A stretch of 64,000 bases of DNA from Proteus hauseri ATCC 700826 (lineage in GTDB: Bacteria; Pseudomonadota; Gammaproteobacteria; Enterobacterales; Enterobacteriaceae): contig NZ_LXEV01000031.1 in NCBI RefSeq assembly GCF_001654965.1, forward strand, positions 62,001 to 126,000. The letters run 5' to 3'. The notes under the pieces were generated by a model. The model had not been told where the DNA came from, did not search any database, and saw only the letters and a program-made list of their open reading frames with translations. The position numbers were made by a program, and so were the translations under genes. Of the stretch, positions 56,498 through 64,000 are shown piece by piece. Every line of letters starts with the position of its first letter. The stretch's first letter is position 1.

Positions 56498-57859
56498 ATG
56501 AAATTAAACATTCGTTTCTTTAAAGAAATATTTTTAAAAAACAAAAAAAAGATGATAAATTATGATTTCTATCCAAATCATATTTCTATTATTGAAAAAC
56601 CTTATTCTCCTTACATACGACATATTGCATTAACACTATCATTAAGTGTTATTATATTTATATTATGGTCTTATTTAGGAAAACTAGATATTCAAGCGCC
56701 AGCAACAGGAAAGTTGATTGTTTCGGGTTATTCTCAGCATATTCAAATTTATGAACATAGTCGTCTTGTCGCTATTCATGTAGAAAATGGACAATATGTT
56801 AATCAAGGAGCACCACTATTAACACTTGATATTTTGGGTATAGACGAGGAAATAAAAGGAATTGAAAATAAAATAAAAAATTTGTTAGCACTAAAAATTC
56901 GCTATCAAGCATTAAGTCAGAATACATCACCTCATTCTCTTTATCACTTTAATATATTGGATAAGCGTTCACAAAAAAATATTTTTTTAAGTTATAAAAA
57001 AGAGAAAGAAGAATATGAATCAAATATTAACCACATTAATTCAGATATAGAAATAAACCATAGAAATCAATCACACATCAAACAAGAACTATCATCACTA
57101 AATACATTAAAAATTAATATTGAAGAACGATTTAAAATTAGAACAACGCTCTACAATAAAAAAACAATCAGTAAAATGGAGTATTTAGAGAGCGAAAAAG
57201 AGCTACTTGATATAAATAAGCAAATAAAAACAAAATCATCAGAAATGACAATTTTAATTGGTCAAGAAAGACAACTTAATGAGTACTTAGAAAAAACAGA
57301 AAAACAAAAAGCATTAGAATGGCATGACAAATATAAACAATATGAAAGTGAAATAGTTATTTATAGACAAAATTTGAATCACTCTCAAAAACGTCAACAA
57401 TTAAAATTTGTTCGCTCTCCAGTCGAAGGAACGGTTCAACAACTTTCAACTCATACATTGGGTGCTGTTTTACAACCCTCTCAAACTGTTATGGTTATTG
57501 TACCTAAAGAACAAAAGAATATTGCTGAAGTTAATATTCTTAATAAAGATATTGGTTTTATATATCCAGGGCAAAAAGCAATTATTAAACTAGATGCTTT
57601 TCCTTATACTCGATATGGCACAATTGAAGGAGAGATCATTAATATTGCTAAAGATTCTATTCAACATGAAGAGTTAGGCTTAGTTTACCCCGCTTTAATT
57701 GAGTTAAATAAACAATTCATTAATATAAATAATACTCAATATAAACTTACCGCTGGAATGTCTTTAGTTGCCGATATTATTATCGATCAACGCAGAATTA
57801 TTGACTACTTACTGAGTCCTATTGAAGTGTATAAAAATGAATCTTTAAGAGAAAGATAA
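56498..57859 (+). CDS. HlyD/RtxD-type membrane fusion protein
   Basis: About 453 residues. A short cytoplasmic N-terminus, one membrane helix (IALTLSLSVIIFILWSYLG), a lipoyl/barrel domain beginning IQAPATGKLIVSG, a long coiled-coil hairpin (about 120-300, Lys/Glu/Asn-rich), and the closing half lipoyl SPVEGTVQQLSTHTLGAVLQPSQTVM with a beta-barrel tail. It links the inner-membrane ABC protein to TolC. It starts 2 nt after the upstream gene's stop (MKLNIRFF; AGGAAGG site), so the two are coupled; the frame is open upstream to 56471. Confidence 0.9.
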   Translation: MKLNIRFFKEIFLKNKKKMINYDFYPNHISIIEKPYSPYIRHIALTLSLSVIIFILWSYLGKLDIQAPATGKLIVSGYSQHIQIYEHSRLVAIHVENGQYVNQGAPLLTLDILGIDEEIKGIENKIKNLLALKIRYQALSQNTSPHSLYHFNILDKRSQKNIFLSYKKEKEEYESNINHINSDIEINHRNQSHIKQELSSLNTLKINIEERFKIRTTLYNKKTISKMEYLESEKELLDINKQIKTKSSEMTILIGQERQLNEYLEKTEKQKALEWHDKYKQYESEIVIYRQNLNHSQKRQQLKFVRSPVEGTVQQLSTHTLGAVLQPSQTVMVIVPKEQKNIAEVNILNKDIGFIYPGQKAIIKLDAFPYTRYGTIEGEIINIAKDSIQHEELGLVYPALIELNKQFININNTQYKLTAGMSLVADIIIDQRRIIDYLLSPIEVYKNESLRER

Positions 57860-57932
57860 TAGCAAATACAAAAAAATTAAAAATATAAAATAAACAGTCC
57901 ATATAAAATAAACAAAACATAGAAAATTAGAT

Positions 57933-60032
57933 ATGAAAAAAGAGAATAAATATCACCAATCTATTCTAGATGGTTTGCTTTATGTTGCTAAAAAAAATAA
58001 TGATAACTTTAATAAAAAACAAATTATGCATCTATTAGGCGAGAATAATAATTTAACTTATTGGAGCATTATTGAAGCTGCTGAATTTTTAAGCTTAAAG
58101 TGTGAGTTTTATTTATTTGATAGCGAAAATGATAAAGATATAACTAGCAATACACTTATAGAAATTAACAATTACTGGTATATTTTAAAAAAAAATAAAA
58201 ATAATAAATTTATTATTACAGATCCTAAAAATGAAATAACCGAAGAGTTTATTATTAATGATAAAAAAATCTTTAACATATTAAAAACAATAAAAAAAGA
58301 AAAACAATTATTGACTAGATTTAATTTAAAATGGTTTATCCCTTCTTTATTAAGACAAAAAAACATATTATTATTAATATTTATCTTGTCCTGCTGCATT
58401 CAATTTTTTTCTTTAATTAGCCCTATTGTTTTTGAAAAATTTATTGATAAAGTATTAACAGGAAGGAACATTACCAATTTACATGTATTAGGATGTGTCT
58501 TGGTATTAATTGCGATCACAGAGCCTATTTATCTTCTTTTAAGAGATAAATTATATACTTTTGTTTCATGTAAATTAAATTCTGAGTTTTCAGGTAAGGC
58601 CTATCAACACCTTATTCGCCTTCCTAATCATTTTTTTAATCAACAACAATCTGGACAAATTATTTCTCGTCTTCAAGAATTAGCAAACATTCAGCAATTT
58701 ATTACAGGCTCTGCATTTATGATGCTGCTTGATGTTATTTTTATTGTCATTTTTATTTCAGTTATGTTTTCTTATTCAACATTATTAACTTGGATAACAT
58801 TAGGCTCGCTAGTTATTTATTTTTTTATTTGGTTTATTTTCGGCCCTATAATCCGCTATTGGACTGAAAAAGAATATAAAGCAAATTCAGATAACACTAG
58901 TTTATTAACTGAAGCGATTAATGGTATAGAAACAATTAAAATCACAGCGACAGAAAATTATTTTATTGAAAAATGGCAATATAGACTAGCTAATCATATT
59001 CTCTTTCGCTTTTCAGGTACTAAGAAAGCATTATTAGCGCAACAGCTCATTCTTACTATCCACAAAATCATGACTGCCATTATTTTATGGCATGGTGTGA
59101 AGTTAGTCATGGATATACAATTAACCATAGGAGAATTGATTGCCTTTAATATGTTTGCAGCACATATTACTCAACCTATTTTACGATTGGCTCAAGTTTG
59201 GCAAGATTTTCAACAAACGATTGTATCACTGCATCGAATTGGTGAAATTTTAAACTCACCAACGGAACACCAAAACCAAGGCTTAGCAACAATGCCTAGC
59301 ATTGAAGGTGAAGTTATTTTTTCTCATGTTCGCTTTCGTTATTCCACCAATACTCCAGAGGTAATCGAAGATCTCTCATTATCAATTCCCGCAGGAAAAT
59401 TTATTGGTATCACGGGGCCATCAGGCTCAGGAAAAAGTACTATCACTCGTTTAATTCAACGTTTTTATACACCACAGCACGGCCAAATTTATATTGATGG
59501 AATGGATCTCGCCATTGCAGATCCTCTATCTTTAAGACAAAGCATAAGTATTGTTTTACAAAATAGTTTTTTATTTAGTGGCTCTATTGCTGAAAATATT
59601 CGTTTAGCAAAACCTTATTGTTATGAAGAAGAGATATATAATGCAGCAAAACTAGCAGGTGCTTTAGATTTTATACAACAATTACCACAGCAATTTAATA
59701 CTCAAGTAGGAGAAAGAGGAAGTAATTTGTCCGGTGGGCAACGTCAACGTATTGCATTAGCGAGAGCACTTTTAACTAATCCTCGTATTCTTATTCTAGA
59801 TGAAGCGACATCAGCATTAGACTATGAATCTGAAGCCGAAATTCTAGCTAATCTACCTTTAATTTGTAAAAACAGAACCGTTATTAGTATTGCCCATCGC
59901 TTAAATACCTTATCACGTTCAGATTATATCTATGTTATAGAGAAAGGGCGAATACGAGAAGAAGGAACGCACTCAAATTTATTAAACAATCATGATCTCT
60001 ATCGCCAATTATGGGATAAACAATTACGATAA
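57933..60032 (+). CDS. Type I secretion ABC transporter, HlyB/RtxE family (second)
   Basis: 699 residues. An N-terminal C39-like domain (HQSILDGLLYVAK; the catalytic Cys position is not Cys, so it should be peptidase-dead and a substrate chaperone/docking domain), an exporter domain (FFSLISPIVFEKFIDKVL, LPNHFFNQQQSGQIISRLQEL, FNMFAAHITQPILRLAQVWQDFQQ), and an ATPase with Walker A GPSGSGKST, signature LSGGQRQR, Walker B ILILDEATSALD and HRLNT switch. More HlyB-like than the first copy. All ATPase motifs are intact in both, so a heterodimer like RtxB/RtxE is plausible. Starts 73 nt after the adaptor gene; ends at a terminator facing serA. Confidence 0.88.
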   Translation: MKKENKYHQSILDGLLYVAKKNNDNFNKKQIMHLLGENNNLTYWSIIEAAEFLSLKCEFYLFDSENDKDITSNTLIEINNYWYILKKNKNNKFIITDPKNEITEEFIINDKKIFNILKTIKKEKQLLTRFNLKWFIPSLLRQKNILLLIFILSCCIQFFSLISPIVFEKFIDKVLTGRNITNLHVLGCVLVLIAITEPIYLLLRDKLYTFVSCKLNSEFSGKAYQHLIRLPNHFFNQQQSGQIISRLQELANIQQFITGSAFMMLLDVIFIVIFISVMFSYSTLLTWITLGSLVIYFFIWFIFGPIIRYWTEKEYKANSDNTSLLTEAINGIETIKITATENYFIEKWQYRLANHILFRFSGTKKALLAQQLILTIHKIMTAIILWHGVKLVMDIQLTIGELIAFNMFAAHITQPILRLAQVWQDFQQTIVSLHRIGEILNSPTEHQNQGLATMPSIEGEVIFSHVRFRYSTNTPEVIEDLSLSIPAGKFIGITGPSGSGKSTITRLIQRFYTPQHGQIYIDGMDLAIADPLSLRQSISIVLQNSFLFSGSIAENIRLAKPYCYEEEIYNAAKLAGALDFIQQLPQQFNTQVGERGSNLSGGQRQRIALARALLTNPRILILDEATSALDYESEAEILANLPLICKNRTVISIAHRLNTLSRSDYIYVIEKGRIREEGTHSNLLNNHDLYRQLWDKQLR

Positions 60033-60068
60033 CTATTTGCTCTCAATTAAATTGAATATAACAACTAG

Positions 60069-60103
60069 AAAAAGGCTCAATAATTAAATTGAGCCTTTTT
60101 CTT
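60069..60103. terminator. Bidirectional terminator between the exporter and serA
   Basis: AAAAAGGCTCAAT / ATTGAGCCTTTTT with a 5-nt loop; flanking genes converge. Confidence 0.88.
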
Positions 60104-60134
60104 ATTAATTAACGCAAGCTATAAAAAAATAAAA

Positions 60135-61385
60135 TTAATACAACATACGAGCACGAATAGTTCCCGGCAGTGCTTTAATTTTTTGTAACACTAATTCAGC
60201 TTGTGCTTTAGTTTGTGTTGTTATATCAATCACAACATAGCCAACATTACCCGATGTACGTAAATACTGCGCGGCAACGTTGATATTCTCTTCAGTAAAG
60301 ACTTTATTAATGCTATTCATCATACCAGGACGGTTTTCATGAATATGCAGTAAACGGTTTACATCATCACCATGACTTGGTAATGAAACTTCAGGAAAAT
60401 TAACTGCTGACAATGTAGAACCATTATCAGAGTATTTTGCTAGTTTACCCGCCACTTCATAACCAATATTCTCTTGTGCTTCTTGCGTTGAACCACCAAT
60501 ATGAGGCGTCAGAATTACATTATCAAATTGTATGAGTTCTGAAACAAAAGGATCATTTGGATCATTATTTGCACCCGGCTCTGATGGGAATACGTCAACG
60601 GCTGCACCCGATAAATGCTTAGATTCTAAAGCTTGAGCTAATGCCGGAATATCTACAACCGTACCGCGTGAAGCATTAATTAAAATAGAACCAGGCTTCA
60701 TACGTTGAATTTCTTCATGACCAATCATGTTTTTTGTAGATGCGGTTTCTGGTACATGAAGGCTTACGATATCGCACATGTTTAGTAGCTCAGACAGGTG
60801 ACGAATTTGTGTTGCATTACCTAAAGGTAGCTTGTTTTCGATATCATAAAAATAGACATCTAAACCAACACTCTCCGCTAGAATGCCTAACTGAGTGCCA
60901 ATATGGCCATAACCAATGATACCTAGTTTTTTACCACGTGCTTCAAAACAACCTTTAGCTTGTTTATCCCAAACGCCGCGATGTGCTTTAGCATTTGCTT
61001 CTGGAATACGACGAAGTAAAAGTAATAACTCACCTAATACCATCTCAGCTACGGAACGAGTATTTGAGAATGGTGCATTAAAAACAGGAATACCGCGACG
61101 AGAAGCCGCATCTAAATCAACTTGGTTAGTCCCGATACAGAAACATCCAACAGCAACCAATTTTTCTGCTGCTGCAAAAATGTCTTCTGTTAAATGAGTA
61201 CGAGAGCGAAGACCAACAAAACGAGCATCACGGATAGCTTCTTTTAATTCTTCGTCCGATAATGCACCTTTGTGATATTCAATATTGGTATAACCTGCCG
61301 CACGTAAATTTTCTACTGCACTTTGATGCACACCTTCCAATAGTAGAAACTTTATCTTTTCTTTTTCCAAAGATACTTTAACCAT
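60135..61385 (-). CDS. serA: D-3-phosphoglycerate dehydrogenase
   Basis: 416 residues. First step of serine synthesis (3-phosphoglycerate to phosphohydroxypyruvate, NAD+). The Rossmann motif GIIGYGHIGTQLGILAES, INASRGTVVDI (Arg), VDVFPSEP (Glu) and LTPHIGGST (His) form the active site; a C-terminal ACT domain (HENRPGMMNSINKVF) binds serine as feedback inhibitor. Complete (E. coli 410). Confidence 0.96.
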   Translation of the reverse strand: MVKVSLEKEKIKFLLLEGVHQSAVENLRAAGYTNIEYHKGALSDEELKEAIRDARFVGLRSRTHLTEDIFAAAEKLVAVGCFCIGTNQVDLDAASRRGIPVFNAPFSNTRSVAEMVLGELLLLLRRIPEANAKAHRGVWDKQAKGCFEARGKKLGIIGYGHIGTQLGILAESVGLDVYFYDIENKLPLGNATQIRHLSELLNMCDIVSLHVPETASTKNMIGHEEIQRMKPGSILINASRGTVVDIPALAQALESKHLSGAAVDVFPSEPGANNDPNDPFVSELIQFDNVILTPHIGGSTQEAQENIGYEVAGKLAKYSDNGSTLSAVNFPEVSLPSHGDDVNRLLHIHENRPGMMNSINKVFTEENINVAAQYLRTSGNVGYVVIDITTQTKAQAELVLQKIKALPGTIRARMLY

Positions 61386-61617
61386 TTACCCTGCCCTATC
61401 GTTGTTACATTTATGAAAAACTCAATCCTGTTCCATCAACATAACAAAAATAGATTTTGTCGCAATACAACCGATTGCAACGATGGCAGAATAAGCGATA
61501 GATAAAGTGATTTTCTGCCGAGCAAAATGATTTTGACTAGGATAATGGCAGAATTTTAGGTAGCAATATAACTATCGTGTGATATATATCACTGTATTTA
61601 AGGTTTCTGAAATAATT

Positions 61618-61652
61618 TGAAAAAAATAGGTAGCTACTGCTACCTATTTTCT
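61618..61652 (-). terminator. Terminator after rpiA
   Basis: On the minus strand AAATAGGTAGC / GCTACCTATTT followed by TTTT, with a very short loop. Confidence 0.85.
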
Positions 61653-61658
61653 AAGGAT

Positions 61659-62315
61659 TTACTTGATTGTTTTAACGCCTTGAGATGTTCCCATCAATAC
61701 AATATCTGCACCACGATTAGCAAATAATCCTACAGTGACTACACCTGGGATGCTGTTTATTTTATTTTCTAACTCTATTGGATTAAGAATTGTTAAATTG
61801 TAAACGTCCAAAATGACATTACCATTGTCAGTAACAACATTTTCACGGTATTCAGGCAGGCCACCTAATTTAACTAATTCACGCGCAACAAAAGAGCGAG
61901 CCATTGGAATGACTTCAACAGGCAATGGGAATTTACCTAACACATCAACTTGTTTAGATTCATCAACGATACAGATAAAGGTTTTTGCTACACCAGCAAT
62001 AATTTTTTCACGCGTTAATGCTGCGCCGCCGCCTTTAATCATTTGCATTTGATGGTTTATTTCATCAGCGCCATCAACATAAATATCTAAAGAGTCAACT
62101 TCATTACAATCAAAAACAGGAATGCCGTAGCTTTTCAGTTTTTCGGTTGATGCAACTGAACTTGAAACAGTACCTTCAATTTGACCTTTCATTGTTGCTA
62201 ATGCATCAATAAAGTGTGAAGCCGTTGAACCAGTACCTACACCAACGATCATGCCGGGTTTTACATAATCAAGTGCTGCCCAACCTACCGCTTTTTTTAA
62301 TTCATCCTGAGTCAT
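61659..62315 (-). CDS. rpiA: Ribose-5-phosphate isomerase A
   Basis: 218 residues. It interconverts ribose-5-phosphate and ribulose-5-phosphate. [15 protein letters not shown] (phosphate loop), [25 protein letters not shown] (active site with Asp and the catalytic Glu/Lys region) and [10 protein letters not shown] are diagnostic. Its place between serA and argP is conserved. Confidence 0.97.
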   Translation of the reverse strand: MTQDELKKAVGWAALDYVKPGMIVGVGTGSTASHFIDALATMKGQIEGTVSSSVASTEKLKSYGIPVFDCNEVDSLDIYVDGADEINHQMQMIKGGGAALTREKIIAGVAKTFICIVDESKQVDVLGKFPLPVEVIPMARSFVARELVKLGGLPEYRENVVTDNGNVILDVYNLTILNPIELENKINSIPGVVTVGLFANRGADIVLMGTSQGVKTIK

Positions 62316-62476
62316 TTAATAAAACCTTATTTATCACATTAATGGAATAAGAATAGCATATTGCATTGAAAACTAGCAGGAGACGTATCAAAAACTGAGA
62401 AGCAACATTTTAACTCATTACAACAAAAAATATGGCATAGTAGACAATAGAATATAAAATCTAAGAGAGTCTGTTA

Positions 62477-63376
62477 ATGAAACGTCCTGATTATCGGGCA
62501 CTACAAGCCCTTGATGCTGTCATTCGAGAGCGCGGTTTTGAACGAGCCGCGCAAAAGCTATGTATTACTCAATCTGCCGTTTCACAGCGTATCAAACAAT
62601 TAGAAAATTTGTTTGGACAACCTTTACTTGTGCGTACCGTCCCACCTCAGCCTACAGAGCAAGGACAAAAATTATTAGCCCTATTACATCAAGTCGAATT
62701 GTTAGAAGAACAATGGTTAGGTGATGAAAACAGTGGTTCAACACCTCTTTTACTCTCTTTAGCGGTGAATGCGGATAGTTTAGCAACATGGTTGCTCCCA
62801 GCTTTACATCCTGTTTTAACGCAACTTCCGATTCGTTTAAATATTCAAGTTGAAGATGAAACCCGTACTCAGGAACGTTTAAGACGCGGTGAAGTTGTCG
62901 GCGCTATTAGTATCCAACCACAAGCATTACCGAGTTGTCTTGTGGATCAATTAGGAGCACTTGATTATTTATTTGTTGCCTCACCTGATTTCGCCCAACG
63001 CTATTTTGCCAATGGTGTAACCAAATCATCATTATTAAAAGCACCTGCGGTCGCTTTTGACCATCTTGATGATATGCATCAGGCCTTTTTACAACAAAAT
63101 TTTGGCCTCTCCCCTGGCAGTGTTCCTTGCCACATCGTTAACTCTTCAGAAGCCTTTGTTCAATTAGCAAAACAGGGGTCAACTTGTTGTATGATCCCGC
63201 ATTTGCAAATTTCAGATGAACTAAAAAATGGTGAACTCGTTGATTTAACACCGGGGCTTTGCCAACGCCGAATGCTCTATTGGCATCGTTTTGCACCAGA
63301 AAGTAGAACAATGAGAAAAGTGACTGATGCACTTATTGATTTTGGCCGTAAAGTATTAAAACAAGATGAAGAGTAA
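62477..63376 (+). CDS. argP: LysR-type regulator ArgP (IciA)
   Basis: 299 residues. The helix-turn-helix [14 protein letters not shown] lies near residue 30, followed by a LysR effector domain. ArgP responds to lysine and arginine and activates genes such as argO (arginine export) and dnaA. Divergent from rpiA as in E. coli; ends at a bidirectional terminator. Confidence 0.94.
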   Translation: MKRPDYRALQALDAVIRERGFERAAQKLCITQSAVSQRIKQLENLFGQPLLVRTVPPQPTEQGQKLLALLHQVELLEEQWLGDENSGSTPLLLSLAVNADSLATWLLPALHPVLTQLPIRLNIQVEDETRTQERLRRGEVVGAISIQPQALPSCLVDQLGALDYLFVASPDFAQRYFANGVTKSSLLKAPAVAFDHLDDMHQAFLQQNFGLSPGSVPCHIVNSSEAFVQLAKQGSTCCMIPHLQISDELKNGELVDLTPGLCQRRMLYWHRFAPESRTMRKVTDALIDFGRKVLKQDEE

Positions 63377-63396
63377 ATAAATTTTATTTTATTCAT

Positions 63397-63437
63397 AAAA
63401 AATGGGTTTCACTCGAGCAGGAAACCCATTTTTTTAT
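63397..63437. terminator. Bidirectional terminator between argP and yggE
   Basis: AAAAATGGGTTTC / GAAACCCATTTTTTT with a 10-nt loop; flanking genes converge. Confidence 0.88.
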
Positions 63438-63450
63438 CTATGGTTAACTA

Positions 63451-64000
63451 TTATTTGTTAGGTTTCAATTCAAATACCACATCAACGTAGTCTTTAAACT
63501 CAATACTCTGTTGTTGATAAGTTTCTTGTACATCCGCAGGCGATTGTGCTTTTAATGCCATAGCATCCATTCGTACTTGTGCTATTGGATATGGCGTTGC
63601 TTCTGGTGCACGATAATTCACACTATAGACCGCGCCCAAATTTGCACCAAAACCCTTCGCCACTGAGCTTGCTTGTTCGATGGCATTTTTTATCGCAACT
63701 TCCCGTGCTTTTGTTTTGTATTGCTCTGGATTATTTACACCAAACTCAACATTATTAATCTCATTTAAACCAGCAGACAATGCGCCATCAAGCAGCGTGT
63801 TTAGTTGATCTAATTTTTTAATTTTTACATTAACTGTACGCGTTGCAGTGTAGCCATTAATCACTGAGCGTTCAGTTTTCTTATCATATTCATAATTTGG
63901 TTGAGTGCGGATATTTGCCGCATCAATATCCTCTTTCGCTACACCATTTTCTTTTAAGAAAGCAAAATATTTAGCAACGCGGTCATCAACTTGCTTTTTA
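63451..64000 (-). CDS. yggE: YggE, SIMPL-domain periplasmic protein (partial)
   Basis: The open frame continues from the stop at 63451 to the window edge at 64000 without interruption. About 182 codons are visible and the N-terminus is missing. The visible part (KKQVDDRVAKYFAFLKENG, then YTATRTVNVKIKKLDQLN, NNVEFGVNNPEQYK and VVFELKPNK) is a SIMPL domain of YggE type, a periplasmic protein linked to protection from oxidative stress. A shorter version from 63864 would cut off conserved SIMPL sequence, so the frame through the edge is preferred. Confidence 0.9.
   Translation of the reverse strand, partial: KKQVDDRVAKYFAFLKENGVAKEDIDAANIRTQPNYEYDKKTERSVINGYTATRTVNVKIKKLDQLNTLLDGALSAGLNEINNVEFGVNNPEQYKTKAREVAIKNAIEQASSVAKGFGANLGAVYSVNYRAPEATPYPIAQVRMDAMALKAQSPADVQETYQQQSIEFKDYVDVVFELKPNK

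Noticed and set aside
1-64000. CRISPR arrays, insertion sequences, prophage or integrative element ends
   Set aside because: No regularly spaced repeats, transposase or integrase (other than XerD) and no matching attachment-site repeats at tRNA-Gly were seen.

Overview
The window looks like chromosome of a Proteus species, most likely P. mirabilis or a close relative. The base composition is low in G+C. Conserved enterobacterial blocks are present (galETKM; xerD-dsbC-recJ-prfB-lysS; sdhE/ygfZ; pepP-ubiH-ubiI-gcvTHP; zapA-ssrS-fau; serA-rpiA-argP). Genes typical of Proteus also occur, such as the bactofilin CcmA and an IreA-like iron receptor. I see no insertion sequence, prophage or CRISPR array.

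Left part (1-7.5 kb): a small DMT-type membrane protein, a YkgJ-like Cys-cluster protein, a possible 29-residue membrane peptide, a YijF-like exported protein, an MFS exporter, and an iron module (exported IroE-like esterase plus TonB-dependent receptor) behind Fur-like boxes. From 7.6 to 15.5 kb lies a galactose regulon: a Vibrio-type Na+/galactose symporter, a GalR-type repressor and galETKM. GalR-type operators lie before galE, galR and the symporter. From 15.8 to 22.3 kb come ghrB, a zinc-type CDF transporter, uspF-like, ecotin (with an unexpected lipobox), ydcH, yecH, a LexA-controlled dinI-like gene, ygbA, a GNAT acetyltransferase and ccmA. NsrR-like palindromes sit before both ygbA and yecH.

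Accessory part (22.3-33 kb): very AT-rich, with long gene-free gaps. It holds an orphan ExsA-like activator followed by an ExsD-like anti-activator, in the order seen in type III secretion loci but with no secretion genes nearby. A convergent two-gene unit follows, encoding a lipoprotein and a 940-residue periplasmic coiled-coil protein with an FKBP-like end. Then come an FMN reductase, two paralogous IraP/YecF-like small proteins, and a methyl-accepting chemotaxis gene broken by two frameshifts.

Right part (33-64 kb): mostly core genes. tRNA-Gly(CCC) precedes lysS; prfB carries the classical +1 programmed frameshift. The glycine cleavage operon follows the ubiquinone hydroxylases, and 6S RNA lies between zapA and fau. 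Between fau and serA an extremely AT-rich three-gene type I exporter (ABC-MFP-ABC) is inserted. It has the RtxB-RtxD-RtxE layout of MARTX secretion systems, but no toxin or TolC gene is in view. The window ends inside yggE.

The most interesting items are the orphan ExsA/ExsD pair, the RtxBDE-like exporter, the lipoprotein/coiled-coil-FKBP pair, the possibly lipid-anchored ecotin, and the NsrR-like control of yecH.
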